A stretch of 64,000 nucleotides of DNA from Archegozetes longisetosus (lineage: Eukaryota; Arthropoda; Arachnida; Sarcoptiformes; Trhypochthoniidae): assembly GCA_018873245.2 (NCBI GenBank), contig JAEMBT020000001.1:11702220-11766219 (forward strand), written 5' to 3'. Under the pieces are notes generated by a model. It ran no database searches. It was not told the origin of the DNA and worked only from the letters and a program-made list of their open reading frames with translations. The position numbers and the translations under genes were made by a program. This document shows positions 1-11,639 of the stretch, in pieces; positions within the stretch are counted from its first letter, which is position 1, and the number at the start of each line of letters is the position of its first letter.

Positions 1-1067
1 TATTGACTGGTGGAAGTTTGCAAACTCTTCTTCAATGAATATAAATCGGAAGTCCATGATCTCTTCCTCTCTGGACATTGAATGAAGTCAAATTGTCCCA
101 TTCCTTGAAACAAGTGGTTAGTCACTTCTTTAGTGAAGTAATTATCTCATATTAAATAGAATACAGTGATCATAGACTTATATCACTCAAAAAAGCTCAC
201 AATTATTCATTGAATCTTGGTTATGATCTATATCGTTTCGAGAGGGCTCTTCAGTAAAACCACTAATAAATATCTGAAGCGAATCACTTTTATAAAGAAG
301 AGATGGATTATTGAACTGTGTGTAAAGTTCTTCATTCTGAAAAGAGTTGGTTGAATTTATTAATTTAATTATGCCCTGAATTAAAGTATGCTGTCTGTAG
401 GCAGCCGTTGCGAACGAGGAAATTATTCTTGCATTTACTGATGGAGAATAACTATAGATATGCCCGAACAAGTTTATATAAAGACCGAAAGTTAACATTG
501 CAGATTTGCCAATTAAATGTGAAAGAAATTCTTTGTAAACGATGTTCTGTAATTCTGCGATTACTATACGACGAGATTCTTGATATAATGTCTCATCATC
601 CCATTTCGGATTCAAAAATGATAACTCGTTTGCAATACGATTGTGTTCTCTGAGCCAAATGGTTTGGAAAACGGTCAGCAATGGATTTTCGTTTACTCGC
701 ACATCTCCAGCCACGAAACAATTTCTCGGTTCTGTTCGAGGAATGCTACATGTTTCTCTGTTTTGATCGAATGGTAAAAACGACTCGTCATTGATTTCTG
801 AAGTTTTAAGTTTTCCTCCTTTTAAAGTGCGAAGTGATTGAGACTGATGTAAATTTGATCCATAAATTTGGCTGCCATCTATATATGAAGTTAATTGATT
901 TATTTGTTCACGTGGACCAAGTTTGCATTTTTGAACTACAGCTGACCTAACAAAACTCATACATCTTACACCAAATTGTCCATAGAATGGATCGTCTGCT
1001 GGAACGGAGATGTTAAAACATTCTGGATGTGTAGCATTACAGCACTCAATCGCTTCATTATTGTTAG
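1..1067 (-). pseudogene. Animal heme peroxidase, carboxy-terminal exons (possibly decaying)
   Basis: Secreted heme peroxidase of the chorion peroxidase/peroxinectin type, which oxidises substrates with hydrogen peroxide outside the cell. Exon 1067-201 opens after an AG acceptor and encodes family hallmarks in order: ECCNATHPECFNISVP, PFYGQFGVRCMSFVRS, QLTSYIDGSQIYGS, AGDVRVNENPLLT and WLREHNRIA, then the proximal-histidine segment. A 55-bp intron (200-146, GT-AG) leads to exon 145-1 with VTNHLF and QRGRDHGLPIY, running off the window edge. Oddities: the proximal histidine lies in AAYRQHTL where the family has R-x-G-H, so one residue including the invariant Gly is missing. Between GQFDF and NVQRGRDHG the reading frame shifts, and a TGA follows GLPIYIH where the family has Trp-Arg. 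The gene is either decaying or carries sequence errors. The amino-terminal half is at 21,907-24,234. Confidence 0.8.
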
Positions 1068-2005
1068 CTTATAAAATTGAAGAGAGTTTATGTTTGAATA
1101 ATGTTATAACAACGTTTTACTACAATAGGACCTGATCTTCACTGACATTAAGATACTATATTTCAATCAAATAGCTCAGATAAGTTCTAAATTGAGAGTA
1201 TTCAATTAAAATAAGTACATTTCATTTTCCGAATTTAACTTTTCAAACTAATCTACCTGTTTCATCTAGATAAGAATAATAAATTTTTTTTGATGAGCTA
1301 GTTAATTTCTTAAAGTTTAGAAATAACTGGGCCCAAAAAATGACTCCGCACAAACATTTACTTTTGCATTTCGAGCAGTAAGGATTTCAAAATTCGCAGT
1401 TTAAAAAAGATTTAAATCTGACAAGGGAGGTTCGGGACTATGTAATGAATGGTTTCAAAAAATTTTTATAGTATGAGTTTCATGTCATATGATGTTTGAA
1501 AAGGCATATAAAAAAGGATGATCACCAGAAACTTGAAAGGTATGATCATCAAAAAAGCGGTCTCCTATGGCCGATTGTTATTGATTTCTATGTATTCTTG
1601 CGTAGAAAATATGAGCTTTTTCTATGAAATCCTAGATTGAATGCGAATAATAAAGAAAACTTTCAACGATTTTGTATTCATTTTGAGTAAAGAAAGGATA
1701 ATCTGAAAATTTCATGTTCAAAATCAGTTTTTATGTATCAATAGCTCTAATTTTTCATATTTATTGTCTCTCTAAAAACAAATCTTTAGGTTTTTTATAC
1801 ACAAAAAAGATCGGACTATTGAGCATTAGTTTAATGTTTGTTTAGTTTTTAAGAACTCAAATGAACAGAGTTGTTGTAAGTATTAGAATTTCATTTGAAT
1901 TGAAACATTAAGCATAATTACTTTCAATTTATATGAATTTCTAATAAGTTTTGATATACTTTCTCATTGTAGTAGTGAAAAATCAAATAAAAATACATTA
2001 ATAAC
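1068..2005. other. Peroxidase intron, no feature seen
   Basis: AT-rich start of the long peroxidase intron (3' end of the intron in gene orientation). No coding signal or recognisable repeat was found before the MITE at 2006. Confidence 0.5.
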
Positions 2006-2769
2006 CAATGATGAGTGTGCTCGGTGCTCGTGCTCAGTCAAAACTTTGTGCTCAGTGCTCGCGCTCGTGCTCGGCAAAATCGAAGTGCTCGGTGCTCGTA
2101 TTTTGAAGGTGCTCGTGCACTGAGCACCAACTGAGCACTATGTCCAAACTTTATGTCTATTGAAAGCTTTAATCCTAAACATATGTAATGCAAAATACAT
2201 TCAAAACGTCAAAAGTAAGATCAAATACCGTTCAAGTATATGCTTAACGATAAAAACTGATGTCATTTTGCAATAAAATAAGCGAACTATTTATAAAAGG
2301 ACGGAAATAATTATTGAACGTTAACTTTAAAATTAAATCAAAATTTGTTTAGATTTGATATTTATATTAAATTCTAACTTTAGTTTCAGGCTCAAAAGGT
2401 CGTCAGACGCCACAGTAAATATTGAACCCTTTAATACTGATTGTAAATCTCCGGGGGTAGAGGTTTATAAGCAAATGACAGAATAATCTGATTAAAATCT
2501 TTAAAACTTTCTCACACTTTATAATATATGTATTACTGTATCAATTTGTTAGAATAGCAGTTCTCATAGTTTTATTCAATAAAATTATTTATTTTTACAT
2601 TCAGTTAACATCGTTTTTTTAGTTTTGATGTTAGGACTAAGTGCTCGATGCTCGTGCTCGGTGCTCGATGGTGAGGTGCTCGAGCACGCGCTCATGCTCG
2701 ACAAAATTGAAGTTCTCAGTGCTCGTGCTCGCCACCGAGCACCGAATGCTCGAGCACTGCTCATCATTT
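2006..2769. mobile_element. hAT-type MITE with GTGCTCG arrays and 8-bp target duplication
   Basis: Non-autonomous DNA element of 764 bp. It is flanked by a perfect 8-bp direct repeat TTAATAAC (1998-2005 and 2770-2777). The ends are inverted: CAATGATGAG at left, CTCATCATTT at right. Subterminal blocks at 2010-2141 and 2637-2765 are dense in the heptamer GTGCTCG and its complement CGAGCAC, giving GC-rich islands in AT-rich DNA. The related repeat near 20,636 shows the uninterrupted target (ATTAATAACTAT), which confirms the insertion. No transposase is encoded. Confidence 0.85.
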
Positions 2770-3718
2770 TTAATAACTATTGTATCTGTGCATTGAAGTT
2801 CGACTTTTTAAATGGTCATAACTTCTACATGTTAGGATGTCAGCCCTTTTTATGTGCATTTTCCAACACGATATGACACGTTATTCATGCCATAAAAATA
2901 GTTTTGAAATCAGTCATTACATAGTCCCGGACCTGCATTGTGTGTTCAAGACATAAAGAGCTCCTGATCCAAAAACAATTGCAAATCTTATTGCAAATTT
3001 TGAAGCAACTGTTCTGTTGCTAATTACAGAGCAGGAGATGTTGGGCATCTATCAACTGCTATAATTTTGTAATCCGTTTGCGTTACGTCCATTCAGTAGA
3101 AGGCAAGCATATCGAACATATTCAGATATCTACCCGTAATATTGGATAGTTAGAGACAAAATCAAGTTCGAATTTCAAAATTTTCGTTCATATTTAGTAT
3201 CTTAATCAAAAGGTTTATCTCCCTAAATGTATGGATCTTAATCGGGAACAAATTCGTGTAAAAAATTTCTTATGGCTGTGAAAGGAGGCTGAAAAGAAAG
3301 AATTCGTGGCATATTAGCTTCCTTCCGGCCTCTTTTTCCAACCATAAGAAATTTTTGCTCGAATTTGTTCCCGATTAAGATCCATACATTTAGGGAGATA
3401 AAACTTTTGATTAAGATACTAAATATGAACGAAAATTCTTGAAATTCGGAACTTAAGCCTCCATTTGATTGTAGTTTATGATTTTGTCTCTAACTATCCA
3501 ATATTACCGGTAGATATCTGAAGGCGCAAAATTTGTTGACCAAACTAATACATAAAAGATACAATATGTTCGATATGCTTGCCTTCTACTGAATGGACGT
3601 AACGCAAACGGACTACAAAATTATAGCAGTTGATAGATGCCCAACATCTCCTGCTCTGGCAACAAATTGATTCGCATAGCAGGGCGTTTGACAGAGTAAG
3701 GGCTTTTTACAATCAAGT
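2770..3718. repeat. Mariner-like foldback repeat, copy 1
   Basis: Copy of a dispersed repeat that recurs at 20,636-21,540. It begins with a degenerate transposase amino-terminal helix-turn-helix region (2860-3030; the better preserved copy reads APVPKTIVNLIAKFEATGS in the other locus). A long imperfect inverted repeat follows: the arm at about 3028-3290 pairs with 3340-3658. A further ~60 bp (3660-3718) matches sequence in front of the hAT MITE at 22,631. Confidence 0.75.
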
Positions 3719-3744
3719 ATTAATAGGGTGACCACCTCTGTCTT

Positions 3745-4232
3745 CTAACATTCTGCATCGCTTGTATTTACGATGAACAATATGAGTTTCGTCGATTTCG
3801 AAAAAATGACTGAATATTTTGCCATCCTCATCATATAGACGTTCGATTTTACGCCAAGGCTGACCTCTTTAACTTTTGTGCAAGCAGAATACCAATCTGA
3901 AATTGTGTTTTTTTCAACATGACACTCAAATGCTGCTTGTTGATTAGTAAGCTCAGCTACAAATGCTAATACAATGCGTAATGTTTCTCTTATTGAAATT
4001 TAGAGCTTTCAAAGTATGTACATGAAGTAGAACTGATAAATTTTCGACAAATTGGACAGCTATATATCCAATGCAAATTTTCTCATGGAGCTTTCATAAT
4101 AATGCATTCAGTATCAGAGTGATTAACACAAGATGGTTTAGGATTAGAGAGTTGGCTAGGAAGTGAACTCATCAATTCACAAAACTCAATAGCATCATTC
4201 TCATTACGAAACTTTTGGTTAAAATTAGACAT
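3745..4232 (-). pseudogene. Merlin (IS1595-type) transposase relic
   Basis: Minus-strand remains of a Merlin DNA transposon. An opening segment (from ATG at 4232, MSNFNQKFRNENDAIEFCEL) leads to a Cys-pair region (YSCPICRKF). In a second frame follow NQQAAFECHVEKNTISDWYS and FEIDETHIVHRKYKRCRML. The last matches the family signature with IDE-T followed by K-Y-x-R-x-R-M. At least two in-frame stops and two frame changes are present. The remainder of the catalytic domain is missing beyond 3745, where the sequence joins a fragment of a TAGGGTGACCA-type MITE end. Confidence 0.7.
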
Positions 4233-4726
4233 TCAAATAGTCAAAAACAGTGGAAAAGTTAAAATTGTCTGGTTCAATAGATGATCGTGCACGTCTTAGC
4301 ATGAATGATAAAATTATACCAATACTAAAAGCAAAAACGAATGAAATTAAAGAATGTCAATTGAATACGATCGAAGGGGTGTAAAGAATTGAATGGTGCC
4401 GTGAAAACGGCAAATTCAGCATTACTTATCACATTTTCACTGACTAATAAGATGGTGGATCGCTATGGTGTTGCCCTGAAAAAGGCAAGACACTATTAAT
4501 TGGTACTGAAGTACCATTAGCGATGATAAAGACTAAAAGCAAATTGAAAACCGCATTCCTTACGCTGTGAAAAATAGATAAAGAAAATTATAAGTGTCTA
4601 TACCTTCTCAGAAGGGTAAATCATACAAACATTATTTCATCTTATAGGTAGATATGATTTGAAAATCGAAACTATTATGTTGAATAGATCTCAAGATCGC
4701 ATGAGTGTTATCATTGTATTCAGTTT
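4233..4726. other. No gene seen
   Basis: AT-rich sequence between the Merlin relic and the satellite. It has small hairpins (for example around 4500-4515, GGTACTGAAGTACC) but no coding signal. Confidence 0.4.
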
Positions 4727-4883
4727 GTCGAGACCTTTCCAAAGATATATATGTTATAGGAGTTAAGTATTTTGGTCAGAAGTCAAAGGTCACCCGTCGG
4801 TAAACTCGAGGTCACAGCTTACCATGTCTGGCGTTGCTGAGCTCTATATGTCGAGATCTTTCCAACAATATATGTGTTATGAG
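4727..4883. repeat. 123-bp satellite, left part
   Basis: One full tandem unit (4727-4849) and the start of a second (from 4850). Each begins GTCGAGA(C/T)CTTTCCAA and contains ACCCGTCGGT and CGAGGTCACAG. The array is interrupted by the hAT element and resumes at 7021. Confidence 0.75.
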
Positions 4884-7020
4884 AAGAGCGTCTATATTTC
4901 GGGAAACCCTAAGTTATCTCCTGAAACTTAAACAGCGGGAAATCAAGATATGAGCGCGTATCAAGTATTAAGAAGTCAAATGATGGCATTCTTATTTTCT
5001 CGAATTTCCTGAATCAAGAGCAAAGTCCTGAATTCCCGAATATGCCCCGAATTGTGCAAAATTCCCTGAGTTTTCTAAAATTTAAGTTTTCATAGCACAA
5101 AATACTTTTTATAACATGACATTGTATTAAATTTTTTGCAATATTTCAATTGAAATTATAAAATATAGTATGTAGTATGGAAAAAGTGATTAATTTTCAA
5201 ACTTTCACGTCGCGCTGACTTACCTATGAATAACATGAAAGGTCTTATATATAGCTTGAAAATTATTTGTAGATAAGTCAGAGCGAAATGAAAGTTTAAA
5301 AAGTTATTAATTTTGTCTATAGTACATGACGAAAACTGGTTTTCGTATTCAGTCTAATGGGTGTATTTTTATGACTTGAATAGTGTTTATATTTTGTTTT
5401 TTTGTTCAATACTTCCTAATTTTTAGTTATTAGTCGATTGATTGTGATACACTGTGTAATTATGCCGAGAATAAACACACCACTTTCAAGAATTCTTCGT
5501 GAAGTTGTATCAGCACATTCTGATCAACTAAAAGTCCTGAATTGCACAATCTGTGATATAAAAACTAATTTTGATAGACAACATGGAAAGAACCGTGTTC
5601 AACAGCATTTCCAAAGTAAATCTCATCAAAATCACTTAAAACTTAAGGAGAGCGAACTTAAGAAGAGCGAACCAAAGCAGGCAATGCTGACAGCACTGAT
5701 GAGCAACTCTGCATTGAACGAAAAAAATAATCAATACTTCACTGATCTTACGAAATGCCTCATAGATGCAGATATTCCTATGAATAAACTTAAGAACGAA
5801 TCATTCCTAAACTTTCTTGAAAAGTATACGAAAAAGACTACGCCACATCCCTCAACATTACGAAACAGTTATATCCCCAAAAGTTTCAATGAAAAGTTAA
5901 ATCAAATCAGAAATGTCATTTCCGATCATAATATTTATTTATTTGTGCACGAGTCAACCGATACATGCAATAGATTTGTCTTAAACGTATTGGTTGGAGG
6001 TTTAAATGGCAAATATTGCAAACCAATGCTTTTAATGACTAAATTTATTAATGTTACCAATTATTCGACAATCAATCAAAGAGTTCTCGATGCCTGCAAT
6101 CGGTTGTGGCCCAACGGCACTCAGTTTAGCAGACTAAAATTGATAGTTACTGATCAGACCTCTTACATGCTTAAGAGTGTTGAAACTTTAAAAGTATTAT
6201 TTCCTGATGTCCATCACGTCACGTGCGTTATTCATGCACTTCACAGAGTCTGTGAAAAAATAAGAGAAGAAAATGACGAAATCAACTCATTGATTTCGTT
6301 GATGAAGAAAATTCTGGTAAAATCTCCTTATAGATAAAATAAATTCAAAAACGAGACTGAACTTCCCCTTCCACTATTGCCAATATTGACATGCTGGGGA
6401 ACATGGATGAATGCTGCTCTTTATTATGCTAAACACTTTGCGAAAGTATCAAACTTTATTAATAATCTCGAAATTTATTCAGCTGCAATTAAAAATGCTA
6501 AAGATTTAATTGAAAAGAGCAATACTTTGCAACAATCGCTTCTGTATATATCTGGGTTTGAGTTTCTTCCCGAAGCGATAGAGAGTCTGGAGACGCAAGG
6601 ATTGAAAATGTCAAAACAACTGGAAATATTAAAAGAAGTTGAATCGAAACTCAAAGGAAATGCTGCACTTAAACTCAAAAATTCGTTGAATAAAAATAAG
6701 AATTTAATTAAGTTTACCAGTAATCATAATTCTTATGATCATAAATTACAAACACTATATGCCCCATTAGTATCTGTCGATGTTGAGCGATCCTTTTCGC
6801 TATATAAGCGAATTTTAACGGATAATCGGCAAAGCATGACTTTAGAAACTATTGAGCACTTAAATGTAATACAATACAATCAATTTTTAGATTATAACTA
6901 AAATTTTTCTATAATAAAATAATAATTTGAATTTCCCGAATAAGCCCCAAATGTGTCTTTTTAAACTCCTTTTTCCCCCTGAATCAGAGGGTTATCAGTC
7001 CCGAATTATAGACGCCTTAG
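4884..7020 (+). mobile_element. hAT transposon, almost intact
   Basis: DNA transposon of about 2.1 kb. Its ends are inverted copies of GCGTCTATA(T/A)TTCGGGA (left from 4888, right ending about 7015). TTATGAG flanks both sides (4877-4883 and 7021-7027), fitting the hAT target duplication. Subterminal repeats of the kind CCCGAATATGCCCC/CCCGAATAAGCCCC lie at both ends (about 5035-5055 and 6935-6953). It carries a single transposase reading frame and sits inside one unit of a 123-bp satellite. Confidence 0.85.
5462..6901 (+). pseudogene. hAT transposase with one internal stop
   Basis: Transposase of the CGG-binding-protein-like hAT group, cutting and joining DNA at the terminal inverted repeats. 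Numbered from the ATG at 5462, a C2H2 zinc finger uses C28, C31, H49 and H55. An RNase-H-like region follows (FVHESTDTCNRFV; KLIVTDQTSYML; HHVTCVIHALHRV), then LTCWGTWMNAALYY. The hAT dimerisation end is APLVSVDVERSFSLYKRI, with the Glu of VERSF as the probable third acidic catalytic residue. The frame is continuous for 480 codons except one TAA at 6335-6337 (codon 292). An in-frame ATG lies upstream at 5438; 5462 has the better context. Young inactivation is inferred from the single lesion. Confidence 0.85.
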
Positions 7021-7160
7021 TTATGAGGGTAAAAATTTGTGGTCATGGGTCAGAGTTTACCCGTCGGTGAACCCGAGGTCACAGGTCATCATGTATGGTA
7101 TCGCTGAACTCAGCTTGACGAGACCTTTCCAACGACATATAACACGTTGATATTGGTCAA
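7021..7160. repeat. 123-bp satellite, right part
   Basis: Continuation of the unit cut by the hAT insertion (7021-7116, with ACCCGTCGGTGAACCCGAGG) and the beginning of a third unit (from 7117, GACGAGACCTTTCCAACG). Joining the two halves without the element gives a unit of about 123 bp, the same as the intact unit at 4727-4849. Confidence 0.75.
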
Positions 7161-7560
7161 TAGGAACACTCCGAGCAGGGATTGCTAAGATTCACCTCTA
7201 CAATGTTTAAGTAATAAAGTTAAGTCTCAAGACCTAGCCCTAGGACCACCATATTTGATATGTGAACTCCACTCGAGCCTCCGGTCATATTGACACCCAA
7301 TACATAATCCTAGGTCCGGCCACCCAGATACCTAGGCCCAACTTTTTGTAGCTGGACCCTAGGGTCCCAAGTGAGGTATCGATGAACTCGTCTCATCGAA
7401 CTGAGCCCAACGATATATATAAAGTAGGGGTGGAGTTGACACAACACTCTTACCCCCATAAAGTACAATCATACCGAAATATTTATAGTTTCAAAAAATA
7501 TCAGGCCCTATTTGTTTGCTTCGAGCACATGTTTCTGATATTGGTAAAGATTCACGAGTC
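7161..7560. other. No gene seen
   Basis: Somewhat GC-richer stretch with several CCTAGG/CCCTAGGGTCC palindromes (7225-7370). No coding region recognised. Confidence 0.4.
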
Positions 7561-7574
7561 AAATGAAATTTTTT

Positions 7575-7983
7575 TAAATCACACAAAAAATATTAACACA
7601 GCTGTGAAGCTTTTTAAATGAGACACAAACTTCTTTAGGATTTCTCACAAGAAGTAAATATTTAGCAGATTTACTGTAAGGAATTTGATTGAAAGGTAGC
7701 TCACACTTGATAATATCTTGAGAAAAACTTTTCAAGACTGTTTTCCACTGAGTTCGAGTAGATTTTTCTGAAAACCATTCGGTCGGTACTGGAGAACACC
7801 ATTGTTAAGGATGAGTGACATGTGTAACGTCCAGTTTGAGCCACTTTTTGCATAAGAAACTAAGAATTTATCAGATTCTTTTGGAGTATATTTCAGAGCG
7901 AATTCTACGTTTGCAGCTGGAAATGTAGTTGGATATCGACGATTACCAACCGTGTGATAGTTATAGAATCCTGGCTTAGCCAT
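7575..7983 (-). pseudogene. Cytosolic sulfotransferase pseudogene fragment
   Basis: Relic of a PAPS-dependent sulfotransferase, a family that transfers sulfate to small hydroxylated compounds in the cytosol. From the ATG at 7983 it reads a normal amino end, then the 5'-phosphosulfate loop as VSYAKSGSNWTLHM (family TYPKSGTTW) and LILNNGVLQY. After LLELSGKQ the frame shifts by one step, and the second conserved block appears: CELPFNQIPYSKSAKYLLLV then RNPKEVCVSFKKL, the 3'-phosphate-binding segment. Stops follow after CVNIF, and the carboxy-terminal half is missing. There is no intron in the fragment. It lies inside the long peroxidase intron, same strand. Confidence 0.8.
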
Positions 7984-9370
7984 TGCTTCTAGATCGGTTT
8001 AAATTTGTTTGATTTATGTTTTCGAGTTCTCTGCCTTAAATATATATATATATATGTATAAAAACCTTGAGAAGTATTGTCTCTTTAACTTATATCTTGT
8101 TGGAAAAAAATATTTGTGGATTTTGATTGATGCAATTTTTTACCAAAGTATTTTATTTTTACATACTTCAGACCAGGTATGTCCTTATTTAAGCTAAAAC
8201 CCTATGGGTTCATTATTATCATATGATCTGTTTTATGCTGTTGCCATTTATTTGTGATACTTTCAGTATTTTTTTTTTATAGATAAACACATTTAATCTC
8301 ATATTTTAGGATTTTAATGATTGCGACATTTGTGCCTACTTCAGTTGTAGACGTACTGTCGCTAAACTAGACATTTCCAGAAACAAACTAGAAAATAAGA
8401 ATTAGCATTATTTACGAGTATTTTCTTATTATAGTTATGTTAGATACAAAACTAAGAAAAACAATCACCAACCCTTACACACGACAACAACTCATGTCAA
8501 AAGTCTTAACACATATTCAACAATAGATTCCATAAAGAAATAAACAAAAATGCTATTTATTAAAATTGTAATTAGAAGAGCTATAAAATATTAGACAAAA
8601 CTTTAGACTTAATTTAGATAGATTCACGAAAAATGACATGTGATGTGAATTTTCAGATCAGGTTTGATTGCTTCTAAAATGTTAAGTATATGTAAAGTTT
8701 ACGAATTCAGTCTTTAAAAATGATAACTTTATTTAAAGTTCACTGTTTGCCTGCTACAATAAAAAACTAAAGATACATTCGATTAAAATCTATATATAAG
8801 GTTTAAGAAATGCAATAAAACCCAGAAAGAGTCAGAATTATGGCGACTTTGAAAGATTTTAATCCCCTGCTATTTTAATCCTTATAAGGTCAATATTAGA
8901 AACCTTTTCACCTGTTAATTCTAAAAATAAGTACAAAAACTTGTGAAAACTTATTGCTTTACCAAACTGCAATCGACAGAAAATTGCTACTTAAACCATC
9001 ATTTGATAAATAGAAAATAATCTTAATCTTTATTCCTTTACATATATTATATTCGAAATTTAAGATTACGATGTTTGATCATGTTATTATAAAATACGGT
9101 AAAAGTAGCATTATGATTAATCAATATAATTAAATGAAAATTGTTTTAGATCACTTTTCAAAATTTATTATTACATTGTTAAACCTATATAAATAATTGA
9201 TAAAATGTTGTCTATTGAGATCGTATTGTTATGAAATACTGCAAAACAGAAAGTTATGTAGATATGATCACAATGCAATTACTCCAAGCTTGGAAATACT
9301 ACATAAACCAAAACCTGAAGCAAAAACTTAAATAATTTTCGATTATACAGTGGGTAATCTGTCCTTATTT
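7984..9370. other. No gene seen
   Basis: AT-rich, with a short (TA)n run at 8040-8056. It may include the undetected 5' part of the LINE that becomes recognisable at 9371. Confidence 0.4.
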
Positions 9371-11630
9371 AACAATAAGTTATATGGGTTAAATTGGGAC
9401 CAAATTTTGAAAGACTATAACAATATTGAAAGCGTTTATATAAAAATGAAAGAAATCTATGAGAACATATTTCAAGAAACTTTTTCTAAAAAACTATAAT
9501 AACTCATACTGCCCGCAAATACCCTAAAGATATGTGCAAACTGATATTTAAACGACGGAAAGCACGAAAATTAATGAAGACTAAACAATCGTATAAAACT
9601 CTTCATGATTTTTTAACCAAAGAAATAGAAAGAAAAATAAAACGTTTAAATAACAAAAAAATCAAAAAATCAATTGGTAAATCTAAAACACTTAAAGATT
9701 TCTACAGTTTCATCAGAAACACAATAGAAACCAGTAACTCTCTTGTATTTAACGCTCTTGAAGGAGAAGTGATGGAAAAGAAATTGTGAATAAATTTTTT
9801 GAGCATCTCGAGTCTTAATCTGAGGAAAGAGAGTCTGTATTTTTTAGCTAAATTTTGATATAAATCATTGTAATAGTTTAAGCGATTGCACGACTATGAT
9901 GAATTATGTCTTGACGTCGTTGAAAAACTTTAAGGTTTGCAAATCTCAGGGACCGACCTTTATCTTCAATAAAGTGATCATGTTTTGCTTGAGTGGTATT
10001 TCTAAATTTGTACACACGCTTTTTAACAAGAATTTGGAATTTAATGAAATACCTGATGAGTTGAAATTTCAAAAGTTACCCCTTTGTTGGAAGAAATCAA
10101 AGCAAATCTAAGATTGACTCATATCGAAGCATTAAATATTTCTGTTCAACCTAATATCTACAGAGTTTTGGAGAATATTTTACTCCAAAAAATAAGCCTT
10201 TTTATTTTGTTTTCAGTAATTTAATACATGAGCATCAGTATAGCTACAAGAAAGGCAGCAGCATTTATCACCAGCACGTAGATATATAAAATCTGATATA
10301 TAATAATCTTAATGATAAGGATATCTTCTGCATAGATCTGATATTTTTTTTACCTCTCTTCTGCTTCTGATTTGGTATCATATAACAAACTCTTAGAAAA
10401 GCTTAACTCATTTGGTATTCCTGGAAATTTTTTAAAGATACTGTCTAATGGTTTCATAAATAGAAAACAATTTGTGTGTCACAACAATGAGTACTCAGAT
10501 AAAACTTTTAAGAAAAGAAGTATATCCCAAGGTGGATTTTTAAGCCCTATTTTGTACAATTTATGTTTCTAATTTGCCAAAAAGTTAAGTGTCATATTTT
10601 CCAGTTCGCAGACGATATTGTTTTGTTAAAAGCAATTGATTTGAGTATTTTACAAAATGATATCTTTTCTATTGATCAACATTGCAAACGAAATGAATTG
10701 AAACTAAATTCAGTAAAGACTGAACATTTAAGAATAGTGCAAGGGAATAATGACTTATCTTCCTATACTCTGAATGGTGTTTCGTCAAAACTTATAGAAA
10801 CAAACCAAACATTTGGGTCTATTTTTATGAAAAGAAAATGCATTTTAACAATCATTACAATGAAATAGTAAAAAAGCATTTTCGAAATTTAACTTATTAA
10901 AAACTATTTGTCATAATGTTGATGGGCATGTATTTTAAAGATTATATAAATCTTGTATTTTACCCATTATTGAATTCTCAAATCTATGTTTTACTCCAAA
11001 TAAGACACAATATCATAGTATAGAGAGAGTTCAGAAAAAATAACAAAATTTATTTGCAATAAATGGGAGAATATGATATCAAATATGATGAAAGATTGAG
11101 AACTTTAAACTTAATGAGCCTAAAAAGGCGAGAAATTCAATTATTGAAACTAATTCACAATATAATATATAAATATAAAAATATTCCTATAAATTTGTTC
11201 AACAAATTGTACTTTAATAAAAGCTCTAGGAATAGATATTTCATTCATAAGCTACTTTATAGATTAGAATTATGTAATAAATATTAATATTTTTTTTACT
11301 TACAGTGCAAATCTTTTTTATAGTTCGCCGATTCATGTAAGAAATGAAGGTAATTTTTAAAGTTATATAAAATTTTTAATTGATACTTTATAAGATTTAA
11401 ACGTGTTATGAATTTTTAGCTTTGCTGAATAAGTTTATTATTATTATTTTAATTTATAAGCATTTGGTTTAAAATACTTGATGAAACTATAGTATTTTTT
11501 ACTATGATTGTACAATATTATGTAAAGTTTGAAGTGTATTGAACTTCTAAACTTTGACATTCTTTCTCTATACTTAACATATATTTACTTATTCATTGGT
11601 ATTTCTAATAAAATTGTAAGAAGGGCCTGA
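9371..11630 (+). mobile_element. CR1/Jockey-type LINE relic
   Basis: Non-LTR retrotransposon, second open reading frame only. The linker before the reverse transcriptase reads LYGLNWDQILKDYNNIES (9380-9440). KLIFKRRKARKLMK with KDFYSFIRN follows at 9535-9720. Reverse-transcriptase blocks then appear in several frames: LEFNEIPDELKFQK (10030-10075), KLLEKLNSFGIPGN, SISQGGFLSPILYN (about 10,525) and the catalytic FQFADDIVLL (about 10,600). A tail of the type YDERLRTLNLMSLKRREIQL is at 11,080-11,150. At least five stops or frame changes break it. An untranslated stretch with AATAAA (about 11,609) may be the 3' end near 11,630. The endonuclease domain was not found. Confidence 0.8.
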
Positions 11631-11639
11631 GTATTTGGA

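Noticed and set aside
2010-2765. GTGCTCG blocks as a CRISPR-like array or coding repeats
   Set aside because: No spacers of constant length; the blocks are subterminal parts of a MITE with a target duplication. The open frames across them are by-products.
5438-6337. Reading 5438-6337 and 6377-6901 as two separate genes
   Set aside because: They are the same frame separated by one TAA, and together match a single hAT transposase.
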